Assembly (NCBI GenBank): GCA_019752115.1
Contig: JAIEMN010000045.1
Coordinates: 1 to 64,000 of the forward strand
Source of the DNA: Gemmatimonadaceae bacterium
Lineage (GTDB): Bacteria > Gemmatimonadota > Gemmatimonadetes > Gemmatimonadales > Gemmatimonadaceae
DNA: 64,000 nucleotides
Direction: 5' to 3'
Position numbers and translations under genes: made by a program. Each line of letters begins with the position of its first letter. Position 1 is the stretch's first letter. Positions 1 through 6,451 of the stretch are shown one piece after another. Below the pieces are notes generated by a model. That model was not told the origin of the DNA. It searched no databases and was given only the letters and a program-made list of their open reading frames with translations.

Positions 1-70
1 GCTTGGACATGGGGGTACTGGTCTGCCAGGGCATCGAGCTCCTCCGCGTGGAGCTCAAAACATGGCCCAG

Positions 71-118
71 TGTCACCCATCATCCCGGTCTCGGTGTCAC
101 CCATCATCCCGGTCTGAA
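71..118. repeat. Two-copy 24-bp direct repeat
   Basis: The word TGTCACCCATCATCCCGGTC occurs at 71 and again at 95, so the period is 24 bp. Only two copies are present, and nothing suggests that it is coding. Confidence 0.7.
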
Positions 119-124
119 CAGACA

Positions 125-146
125 TGAGCGGTGAGCTCACCGCTCA
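125..146. repeat. 22-bp perfect palindrome
   Basis: TGAGCGGTGAG is followed directly by its reverse complement, with no loop. No T-run follows, so an intrinsic terminator is unlikely. A protein-binding site or a remnant of a larger inverted repeat is possible. Confidence 0.6.
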
Positions 147-201
147 CTTCTCGATGCTCACGGCTCGGTTCTCGGCTCTCAAAGAAACCCCAACCGAACC
201 C

Positions 202-633
202 TCAATCCGTGTTGTCCATGTCCACCTGCCCACTCAACCGCCGCTGCACGTGGCTCCAGTTCATGCCGACCGCGAGCAGCATGGCCGTGCAGAAGAGCAC
301 GACGTGCGTGATGCCGCGGCTGGAGCTGGCGCTGACGACGCCGAAGTCCATGAGGACCCAGGTGACGCAGGCGGAGAGCGCCATGATGAGCAGCGCGCCG
401 GCAATGCCGATGGAGCGGCGGGTGGCGTTGATGAACACACCCCAGGCGCCGAGGAGGAGGATGCCGACGAGCACCTTCACGGAGGCGGGGCCGGCGGTGG
501 GGGTGCCGGTGCGCAGAGGCGCGATCGCCCAGTGGAAGTATGAGAGGCCTTCCGGATTGTACGTGCCGAACACGAGCACGAGCGCGGCGACGGCGCGGGC
601 GGCGATGCCGCCGGAGCTTGGGGATTCGGGCAT
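202..633 (-). CDS. Small multi-pass membrane protein, DUF6524-like
   Basis: This 143-residue protein starts MPESPSSGG. It has about four hydrophobic segments (near residues 10-25, 45-62, 68-90 and 103-120), short loops and a charged C-terminus (QRRLSGQVDMDNTD). The size and the phrase NPEGLSYFHW recall DUF6524 membrane proteins; that assignment is from memory. The start codon shares one base with the stop of the upstream gene (TAATG), so the two are probably translationally coupled. No catalytic residues are visible and the function is unknown. Longer upstream readings in this frame are shadows of the neighbouring gene. Confidence 0.8.
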   Translation of the reverse strand: MPESPSSGGIAARAVAALVLVFGTYNPEGLSYFHWAIAPLRTGTPTAGPASVKVLVGILLLGAWGVFINATRRSIGIAGALLIMALSACVTWVLMDFGVVSASSSRGITHVVLFCTAMLLAVGMNWSHVQRRLSGQVDMDNTD

Positions 634-1145
634 TAGCGGGACGAAGAGAAGCGGCGCGACAGCGCCACGAGACACCAGAGACCGGCGGCGAGGACCAGCA
701 AGAACTTGAGCGTCGCGACGAGGCCGGCAAGGGCGGCGCCGACCGGTGTGACGTTCGTTTCCAGCATGCGCCAGAGGACGAAGTTCTCGGTCGCGTCGAG
801 TGGGGTGCAGAGGAGGACGGCCCCGGCCACCCACTGGCCGATACGGTCAAAGCGCGTGGCCACGCCGCGGCGCAGCAGCAGCTGGCAGGAGCTCCGGAAG
901 AACCACGGATAGGCCAGCAGGAAGGCGACATCGAGCCCGAGGCTGACGCGCGCGGTTTCGAGCGCATCCATGCCCCGCCACGCCTCGAGGATCTGTCGAG
1001 CCCTGGCAGCGGTGAACGCCAATTCGTAGCCCACGATGCCGAAGGGCGTCTCGGGGGAGATCAGCGACTGATCGAGCCCTCGCAGCTGCAGCAGCAGGAT
1101 GACCGACAGCGTGGCAAAGAAGAGCCAGCGGAGAATGACGCCCAT
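633..1145 (-). CDS. Hypothetical membrane protein (170 aa)
   Basis: The protein opens with a hydrophobic helix (residues 3-22) followed by a soluble stretch of about 45 residues (ARARQILEAWRGMDAL). Three more hydrophobic segments follow (near 73-90, 108-122 and 133-155), and it ends in basic residues. I recognise no family with confidence. It is first in a two-gene unit with the downstream membrane protein. The ATG lies five bases after a TACCCT hexamer on the same strand, with no Shine-Dalgarno, which fits a leaderless transcript. It is divergent from the DUF4126 gene at 1203. Confidence 0.8.
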   Translation of the reverse strand: MGVILRWLFFATLSVILLLQLRGLDQSLISPETPFGIVGYELAFTAARARQILEAWRGMDALETARVSLGLDVAFLLAYPWFFRSSCQLLLRRGVATRFDRIGQWVAGAVLLCTPLDATENFVLWRMLETNVTPVGAALAGLVATLKFLLVLAAGLWCLVALSRRFSSSR

Positions 1146-1202
1146 GCCACAGGGTAGCGCCCGGCATTCGCTTCCGGAACCGGATTGGGGTATCTCTCCC
1201 GC

Positions 1203-1853
1203 ATGCTCGCCGCGCTTGCTGCCCTCGATCTGCCCGGTACCGACGCGCTCATTGGCGTGGCGGTGGGGCTCGGACTCGCGGCGGCGGCGGGGTTCCGGGT
1301 GTTCGTCCCGCTACTGGCGGCGGCAATTGCCGCCAAGACCGACGTGCTGCCGCTCTCCCCCGAGTTTGCGTGGCTCACCAGCACGCCGGCGCTCGCGGCG
1401 CTCGCCACGGCGACCATTCTCGAGGTGGGCGCGTACGCCATTCCGTGGCTCGATCAGCTGCTGGACGTTGTCGCCACGCCGGCGGCGATGCTGGCCGGCA
1501 TGCTCGCCGCCGCCAGCGTCGTGGTCGATCTGCCGCCGCTCCTCAAGTGGAGCGCGGTGCTGCTGGCCGGTGGCGCGGCCGGCGTGACGCAGGGTGCCAC
1601 GGTGTTCACACGCTTCAAGAGCACCACGCTCACCGGCGGGCTGGGCAATCCCGTCGTGGCGCTGCTGGAGCTGATCGGCGCAGTCGTGACGAGTGCGCTC
1701 GCGATTTTCCTGCCGGTCGTCACGCTCGTCGCGGTGCTGTTGCTGCTCGTGTTCTTCGCGCGGCGTGTGCACTCGTTGATGTTCGGGCGCACCGCCGCAC
1801 GGCGCGCGGCGGCGGAGACGCCGACGGCGCCGCGAATCCCGCGCGGTCCTTGA
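1203..1853 (+). CDS. DUF4126 family membrane protein
   Basis: The protein is hydrophobic, about 216 residues, with a glycine/alanine-rich start (VAVGLGLAAAAGFRVFVPLL) typical of DUF4126. About five membrane segments follow, along with the family-like stretch FKSTTLTGGLGNP and a basic tail. I chose ATG at 1203 over the in-frame TTG at 1185 because a TATCTC hexamer (1191-1196) sits six bases upstream, a leaderless-type arrangement. The molecular role of the family is not established. The gene runs into a long inverted repeat and is convergent with the anti-sigma gene. Confidence 0.85.
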   Translation: MLAALAALDLPGTDALIGVAVGLGLAAAAGFRVFVPLLAAAIAAKTDVLPLSPEFAWLTSTPALAALATATILEVGAYAIPWLDQLLDVVATPAAMLAGMLAAASVVVDLPPLLKWSAVLLAGGAAGVTQGATVFTRFKSTTLTGGLGNPVVALLELIGAVVTSALAIFLPVVTLVAVLLLLVFFARRVHSLMFGRTAARRAAAETPTAPRIPRGP

Positions 1854-1899
1854 AGGCGTTGGGCGAGAGCGTGTTGGATTCTGGGGATGCCGAAGGGAT

Positions 1900-2032
1900 C
1901 GTCGGGATTACTGAAACAGCACTGGGGGATTGAGGGGATCTTATGGATTTCGCGGATACCACAACACCATGTGGTATCCGCGTAATCCACTTGATCCATT
2001 GAATCCCTGCTGCTGTTTCAGTGATCCCCTCA
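1900..2032. repeat. Long imperfect inverted repeat between convergent genes
   Basis: The centre is a perfect 12-bp stem, 1951-1962 paired with 1971-1982 (CGCGGATACCAC and its complement), around an 8-base loop. Farther out, 1910-1921 (ACTGAAACAGCA) pairs perfectly with 2011-2022. Between them, GGGAT words on the left face ATCCC words on the right with gaps. The structure fills the gap between the DUF4126 gene and the convergent anti-sigma gene, and it could act as a two-way terminator. Confidence 0.8.
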
Positions 2033-2090
2033 TCCCACCAAATCCCTCCAAATCCCACCGAGTCCCGCCAAATCCCGCCAGATCCCCGGC
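2031..2090. repeat. 10-bp tandem repeat (AATCCCNCCA), six units
   Basis: Six consecutive decamers follow the pattern (A/G/C)ATCCCNCCA, with one unit reading AGTCCCGCCA. They extend the right arm of the inverted repeat up to the end of the anti-sigma gene. There are no unique spacers, so this is not a CRISPR array. Confidence 0.8.
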
Positions 2091-2091
2091 A

Positions 2092-2367
2092 TCACGGGGT
2101 GCGGAATCCCTCGGCGGCGAGCCGCGCAAGCACGCGCTGCCGCAGGGTCTCCTCCGACAGCGCGGCCGGCGCCGCTGCCTCGTGCACGGCGCGCAGGAAG
2201 GCGCGCGAGAACGAGACATGCTCCGAGCACTCGGCGCACGCGGCGAGATGCTGCTCGACTTCGGCGAAGCGTGGGGCGTCGAGCTCGGCGTCGAGATAAT
2301 CCCAGAGACGGCGAACCGCGGTATCGCAGTCGATGACGGCGACCGGATCAAAGTGGGGCGAGCTCAT
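2092..2367 (-). CDS. Putative zinc-finger anti-sigma factor
   Basis: This 91-residue protein has the zf-HC2 anti-sigma signature: a Cys near residue 14 (DCDTAVRRLWDYLDAELD) and HLAACAEC around residues 40-47, giving the His-X3-Cys-X2-Cys zinc site. No transmembrane helix is present, so it is cytosolic, like redox-sensing ZAS proteins. It overlaps the sigma gene by four bases (ATGA), the usual arrangement of a sigma factor and its antagonist. Inference: it sequesters the upstream ECF sigma factor and may release it when the zinc thiols are oxidised. Confidence 0.85.
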   Translation of the reverse strand: MSSPHFDPVAVIDCDTAVRRLWDYLDAELDAPRFAEVEQHLAACAECSEHVSFSRAFLRAVHEAAAPAALSEETLRQRVLARLAAEGFRTP

Positions 2368-2960
2368 GGGCGGGACTCCTGAGCGGGTGACGAAGGCTGG
2401 CGAACGACGCCGGCGTCGCGCGCATAGTCGAACAACTGTTCCTGCAGGAGTCGCCGCGCCCGAAAGAGTCGCGAGCGCACCGTCCCGACGGGGACGCCCA
2501 GCACCTCGGCGGCCTCGTCATACGCGTAGCCGTCCACATCCACCAACTGCGCGGCGGCACGGAAGGGCGGCGCGAGTCCGTCAATGGCGGCGCGTATCGC
2601 CGGCCCCACGTCGAGCGTGTTCACAAAGCGATCCAAGCCGCTGCGCTGGGCCGCCACGTGCCCCATCACGGCACCCAGCGTCTCCAGTTCGGCGTCGTCA
2701 CCATCGGTGGTGAGCACCAACCGCTGCTCCCGCTGCGCGATGCGCAGCCACGCGTGATGACAGATGGTGAAGAGCCACCGTCGCACATCGGCGCCCGGCT
2801 GAAACGACGCATACCCCCGATAGGCGAGGAGAAAGGTCTCCTGCACGAGATCATCCGCCGCGGTGGCGTCCTTCGTGAGCGAGCGCGCGAAGCGGGCCAC
2901 GTCGCCAAGACAGGCCAACGCCTCCCGCTCAAAGGCGGCATCACGCTCCGAAGCGGTCAT
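2364..2960 (-). CDS. ECF-type RNA polymerase sigma factor
   Basis: The 198 residues show sigma region 2 (about 14-80, with DDLVQETFLLAYRGYASF and the DNA-facing RRWLFTICHHAWL). Sigma region 4 follows (about 128-182, with a helix-turn-helix around EAAEVLGVPVGTVRSRLFRA). The linker is longer than usual and acidic. The gene starts two bases after the stop of the Met-repeat protein gene and overlaps the anti-sigma gene, so the three form one operon. The stimulus is not visible in the sequence; the gene content suggests oxidative or hypochlorite stress. Confidence 0.92.
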   Translation of the reverse strand: MTASERDAAFEREALACLGDVARFARSLTKDATAADDLVQETFLLAYRGYASFQPGADVRRWLFTICHHAWLRIAQREQRLVLTTDGDDAELETLGAVMGHVAAQRSGLDRFVNTLDVGPAIRAAIDGLAPPFRAAAQLVDVDGYAYDEAAEVLGVPVGTVRSRLFRARRLLQEQLFDYARDAGVVRQPSSPAQESRP

Positions 2961-2962
2961 GC

Positions 2963-3238
2963 TCAGCGCTTGACGGTGTCTTTCTTGGCGGGCGCCTTGC
3001 CCATGGCATCCTTCTTCATCTCGTGCTTCATCTCGTGTTTCATGGCGTCGGTCTTTGCCATGCCATCATGCTTCATGGCGTCGCCCTTGGCCATGCCATC
3101 GTGCTTCATGGCATCTTTCTTGGTCATTGCGCCCTTCTTGGCGCTGTCGCCCTTCGCCTTCATGGCATCCTGCGCGTGCAGCGTGGTGGCCGACGCGACG
3201 ACGAGCGCCACGGTGGGGAGCAGCTGGGACATTCGCAT
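2963..3238 (-). CDS. Exported Met/Lys/Asp-repeat protein (MxKDx type)
   Basis: Residues 1-22 form a signal peptide ending in TTLHAQ. The mature ~69 residues are built from imperfect pentads such as KKDAM, KHDGM, KGDAM, KTDAM and KHEM, with ten methionines, many lysines and no cysteine or aromatic residue. This matches the small exported pentapeptide MxKDx repeat family. Known biology: a similar Met-rich periplasmic peptide, MrpX of Azospira suillum, acts as a sacrificial hypochlorite scavenger regenerated by a YedY-type reductase. Here the gene leads an operon with an ECF sigma and an anti-sigma, divergent from a YedY-like enzyme, so the same role is a good inference. Confidence 0.85.
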   Translation of the reverse strand: MRMSQLLPTVALVVASATTLHAQDAMKAKGDSAKKGAMTKKDAMKHDGMAKGDAMKHDGMAKTDAMKHEMKHEMKKDAMGKAPAKKDTVKR

Positions 3239-3258
3239 GGGTCGAGTTCCGGTTGGGG

Positions 3259-4137
3259 TTGAGCCGGTCGATCAACCGGCGCAACACAGGTAGACCGACG
3301 CCTTCCGGGAAGTTCCCGGCGCCCGCGGGAGGGGCGAACGGGAACTGCCATGCGGGGTCGCGTCTACGTGAGCGCACGACCACGCCCTCGCCTCGTCATC
3401 ACCCAATCGCCCGCGCGACCCACTGGATCTCCGCGGTTGCCGTGCTCGTCATGGCGGCATCCGGGCTCCGGATCTTCAATGCGTCGCCCGCCTTCGCTCC
3501 CAAAGGCAGCGCGCCGTGGGCGCTCTGGCCCTTTGAGGGGATGCGTGCGCCTGATGCCATCACCATTGGCGGATGGCTGGGCGGCGCCCGCCACTGGCAC
3601 TTTGCCATGATGTGGGTGCTCGGTCTCAATGGCCTCGTATACCTCGCGCATCTGTATCAGCGTGGCCGTTGGCGGACCATTGTCCCCCGGGTGTCGCGAT
3701 GGCGGGATGCGCTCGAGATGGCGCGCTTCTATCTCTTCCTGCGCCGCGATCATCCGGTCCAGGGGAAGCACAATGCGCTGCAGCAGTACGCGTATACGAC
3801 CATGCTGGTGTGTGCGGCGGTGCTGATCATCTCCGGGCTCGCCATCTGGAAGCCGGTGAGCCTCGGCTGGCTCACCTCGCTGCTGGGGGGCTACGCCTGG
3901 GCGCGCTGGTGGCATTTCAGCGCGATGCTGCTCCTCGGGCTGCTCGTGGTCGTGCACGTGTTCATGGTCTTTACGGTGGACCCCTACGCGCTGCGGGCCA
4001 TGACGTCGGGCGGGTACGACGCCGAGCGGTGGTCGCCGGAAGCGCGCAATGCGCGGCCGCTGCTGCATCTGTTGCCGCGCCGCGCGCACGTGTCGGCACC
4101 CATCACAGAGGCGCCGGCGCCAACGGAGGTCGCATGA
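3259..4137 (+). CDS. Cytochrome b561-type membrane protein
   Basis: The conserved part begins with HHPIARATHW, the heme-binding opening of the bacterial cytochrome b561/Ni-hydrogenase b family. It continues with about four helices, including HWHFAMMWVLGLNGL and WWHFSAMLLLGLLVVVHVF, whose histidines can ligate two hemes. The start is unresolved: no in-frame ATG precedes HHPIARATHW. TTG at 3253 or 3259 is possible, GTG at 3442 would lose the first heme motif, and a start-region frameshift cannot be excluded. The stop overlaps the start of the molybdoenzyme gene (ATGA), so the two are coupled. Likely role: electron donor to that periplasmic enzyme. Confidence 0.8.
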   Translation: MSRSINRRNTGRPTPSGKFPAPAGGANGNCHAGSRLRERTTTPSPRHHPIARATHWISAVAVLVMAASGLRIFNASPAFAPKGSAPWALWPFEGMRAPDAITIGGWLGGARHWHFAMMWVLGLNGLVYLAHLYQRGRWRTIVPRVSRWRDALEMARFYLFLRRDHPVQGKHNALQQYAYTTMLVCAAVLIISGLAIWKPVSLGWLTSLLGGYAWARWWHFSAMLLLGLLVVVHVFMVFTVDPYALRAMTSGGYDAERWSPEARNARPLLHLLPRRAHVSAPITEAPAPTEVA

Positions 4138-4931
4138 ACCGGCATGGGCTCGCGACGTTGCGCCGGATCATCACGACCCGCGTGGAAACGACCGCCGAGT
4201 CGCTGCAGGCACGCGGGGCACTCGATCGCCGCGCGTTCGTACGGCTCATGAGCCTCGGGGTGGCGGCGCCGCTGGTGGCCGCCTGCAGCGCCCCCGGCAG
4301 CGATCAGGTGGATCGCGTGCTCAAGACCGTCGGCCAGGGGAACGAGCGCCTGGAGCGTTGGCTGCTGCGTCAGGCCAATCGAACCGATCGCGTCCCGCGC
4401 GGCGTGATGGTGGCCGGTGACGCGTTCCCGTCCTACTTCATATCAGACCAGGTGCCGACCTGGAATGCGATGATGCGCGGTGCGTGGACGCTCGAGGTCA
4501 CCGGTGCGGTGAAGACCCCGCTGCGCCTCACGTACGACCAGGTGCGCGGCATGGCCACGCAAACGCAGCGCGTGCATCACTACTGCGTGGAAGGGTGGAG
4601 CGCGGCGGTGGAGTTCCAGGGAGTTCCGTTTCGCACGCTCGCCGCGCTCGCACAGCCCACGGCCGATGCCGGGTATGTGGACTTCGCCTCATTCGACAGC
4701 GACTACCACGAGAGCTGGGATGTGGAGAGTGCGATGCATCCCCAGACGCTCGTGGTGGTCGCGAAAGACGGAAAGGCGCTCTCACCGGCCTACGGGGCGC
4801 CGGCGCGCATTCACTCCCCCATCAAGCTCGGCTACAAGAACACCAAGTACCTGACGCGCATCACCTTCATGCCCGCTCCCAATGGCGGGTATTGGAGCGA
4901 CGAGGGGTATGAGTGGTTCGGCGGGACCTGA
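4134..4931 (+). CDS. YedY/sulfite-oxidase-fold molybdopterin enzyme
   Basis: The 265-residue protein has a twin-arginine-like export signal (RRAFVRLMSLGVAAPLVAAC, about residues 37-56) that also offers a lipobox. A molybdopterin-binding sulfite-oxidase-fold domain follows. VHHYCVEGWS contains the conserved cysteine that ligates molybdenum, and GAPARIHSPIKLGYKNTKY matches the family's C-terminal part. It is translationally coupled to the cytochrome b, which mirrors the MsrP/MsrQ (YedY/YedZ) pairing, although MsrQ is a different heme protein. Inference: a periplasmic reductase, perhaps for methionine sulfoxide in the Met-rich protein encoded divergently. Confidence 0.87.
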   Translation: MNRHGLATLRRIITTRVETTAESLQARGALDRRAFVRLMSLGVAAPLVAACSAPGSDQVDRVLKTVGQGNERLERWLLRQANRTDRVPRGVMVAGDAFPSYFISDQVPTWNAMMRGAWTLEVTGAVKTPLRLTYDQVRGMATQTQRVHHYCVEGWSAAVEFQGVPFRTLAALAQPTADAGYVDFASFDSDYHESWDVESAMHPQTLVVVAKDGKALSPAYGAPARIHSPIKLGYKNTKYLTRITFMPAPNGGYWSDEGYEWFGGT

Positions 4932-4953
4932 GTGGGCCGCACCATGGGCCTTG

Positions 4954-5910
4954 CTACTTGGCCGAGCGCGCCGGCGTGATCACGATGTTGCGGTACTCGA
5001 TGCGCCCGTGATCGCCCTGCAGGTAGATGGGGCCCGGCTCGCCTTCCTTGCTGTCGATGGCGCCGCCGGTGATGCCGGGGATCGTCTGATCGACGATGAT
5101 CGCCTTGCCGTTGAGCACGACCGTGACGCGGCGCCCGATCAGCGTGATGTCGAACGTCTGCCACTGATTGGGCCCGGTGTAGACGTTCTCGTTGGGCACC
5201 AGGAAGCCGTAGACGCCACCCATGTGCGTGGACTTGGGTTCCACGCCGACGGAGTCTTCGACCTGCACCTCGTGACGGCCGCGGAGGTAGATGCCGCTGT
5301 TCCCGCCGGGCGGCAGACGCACCTCGGCGTGCAGCTTGAAGTCTTCGAAGACCTGCTTCGTGCGCAGGTTGGCGCCGCCGCGGGCATTGGTGAGGATGCC
5401 ATTCACCACGCTCCAGCGGCTGTTGTCGCCCATCGGCTCCCAGGCATTCATGGTCGTGCCGTCGAAGAGCGCGATGGGCTTGTCCCACACCGGCGCGGCG
5501 GTGCGGCGCAGCATTGGAGCGCGCACGCCGACGAGCGCGTGCTTCTCGCCGCTCACCGTGGTGAGCGTGCCGCGCAGCGTGTCGTTGGCGAGCGTCGCTT
5601 CGACCTGCAGTTCGCCGTTCCCGCCCTCCCACTGTGGCGGAATGGCAAAGCGCACCACGTTGTTGGCGAACGTCACCTTCGCCACCGGGCGCGCGCTGCC
5701 GCCGTCATGCACGAAGCGGCCCACGAGCGTGCGACTGCCGGAGAGATAGACCTCGAGCCACGAGGGGTACTCGCGATCGGGACCCTGCACCGTGAGGTCC
5801 CAGCGGCCGGCGACCGCGGTATTGACCGGTTGCGCAGCAACGCGCGTGGCGAGGATCGACGAAACGACCGTCAGCGCAACAGCCGCCGTGGCACGAACAC
5901 GAACAGACAT
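4954..5910 (-). CDS. Secreted DUF1080 (3-keto-disaccharide hydrolase-like) protein
   Basis: A signal peptide (about residues 1-26, ending VAAQP) precedes a ~110-residue beta-rich N-terminal part (WDLTVQGPDREYPSWLEVYL). The DUF1080 jelly-roll domain runs from about residue 140 to the end, with IALFDGTTMNAWEPMG, GGNSGIYLRGRHEVQVEDS and QWQTFDITLIGRRVTVVLNG as family landmarks. DUF1080 proteins are concanavalin-like, and some cleave 3-keto-glycosides; the substrate here is unknown. It lies seven bases downstream of the 2Fe-2S subunit gene on the same strand, so co-transcription with the molybdenum hydroxylase is likely. Confidence 0.88.
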   Translation of the reverse strand: MSVRVRATAAVALTVVSSILATRVAAQPVNTAVAGRWDLTVQGPDREYPSWLEVYLSGSRTLVGRFVHDGGSARPVAKVTFANNVVRFAIPPQWEGGNGELQVEATLANDTLRGTLTTVSGEKHALVGVRAPMLRRTAAPVWDKPIALFDGTTMNAWEPMGDNSRWSVVNGILTNARGGANLRTKQVFEDFKLHAEVRLPPGGNSGIYLRGRHEVQVEDSVGVEPKSTHMGGVYGFLVPNENVYTGPNQWQTFDITLIGRRVTVVLNGKAIIVDQTIPGITGGAIDSKEGEPGPIYLQGDHGRIEYRNIVITPARSAK

Positions 5911-5917
5911 GCGAAGC

Positions 5918-6451
5918 TCAGCGTGAGCGGGTGGGTGACGCGTCGGCCGCGGGAGGGGTCGCGTCTGGGGAGGTGGTCAACTGCTGCGCCGCCGCGTGAA
6001 TGGCGGCGCGAATGCGCGGATACGATCCGCAGCGACACAGGTTGCCCTGCATCGCACTGTCAATATCGCTGTCGGACGGCGATCGGTTACTGACCAGGAG
6101 CGCCACGGCGGCCATGACCTGCCCGGACTGGCAGTAGCCGCACTGCGCGACGTCCTGCGCGACCCAAGCGTCCTGCACCGCGCGGGCTACCGTCACGGCG
6201 CTGCCTTCGCCGGTGACGCCTTCGATGGTCGTGACCGCTCGCGCACCGACCGCACCAACGGGGGTGATGCAGGCGCGCGTCGGGATGCCGTCGAGATGCA
6301 CCGTACACGCTCCGCAGAGCGCCATGCCGCACCCGAACTTGGTGCCGGTGAGCTGAAGCGTTTCCCGCAGAACCCAGAGGAGCGGGGTCTCGGGTGCCAC
6401 GTTCAGCGCGCGCGAGGCGCCGTTCACCTGCAGCGTGATGCTTTCGCTCAT
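5918..6451 (-). CDS. 2Fe-2S subunit of a molybdenum hydroxylase (IorA-like)
   Basis: The protein has 177 residues. The plant-type ferredoxin cluster is GCGMALCGACTVHLDG (around residues 40-55), and the second, helical 2Fe-2S domain has CGYCQSGQVM and GNLCRCGSYPRI. Together these are the standard electron-transfer subunit of xanthine dehydrogenase/isoquinoline oxidoreductase enzymes. The start overlaps the stop of the large-subunit gene (ATGA). It has no export signal, so it probably crosses the membrane with its Tat-bearing partner, as known for IorAB-type enzymes. Confidence 0.93.
   Translation of the reverse strand: MSESITLQVNGASRALNVAPETPLLWVLRETLQLTGTKFGCGMALCGACTVHLDGIPTRACITPVGAVGARAVTTIEGVTGEGSAVTVARAVQDAWVAQDVAQCGYCQSGQVMAAVALLVSNRSPSDSDIDSAMQGNLCRCGSYPRIRAAIHAAAQQLTTSPDATPPAADASPTRSR

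Larger units (their letters stand above)
1..201. other. Window-edge non-coding stretch with short repeats
   Basis: I see no convincing gene here. It holds a 24-bp-period direct repeat (71-118), a 22-bp perfect palindrome (125-146) and a small GAGCTCC/GGAGCTC inverted repeat (36-56). It lies downstream of the minus-strand membrane gene pair. Confidence 0.5.

Noticed and set aside
125-146. The 22-bp palindrome as an intrinsic terminator
   Set aside because: It has no loop and no following T-run, so it is recorded only as a palindrome.
2031-2090. Regular 10-bp repeats as a possible CRISPR array
   Set aside because: The units are far too short, there are no unique spacers and no cas gene is in the window.
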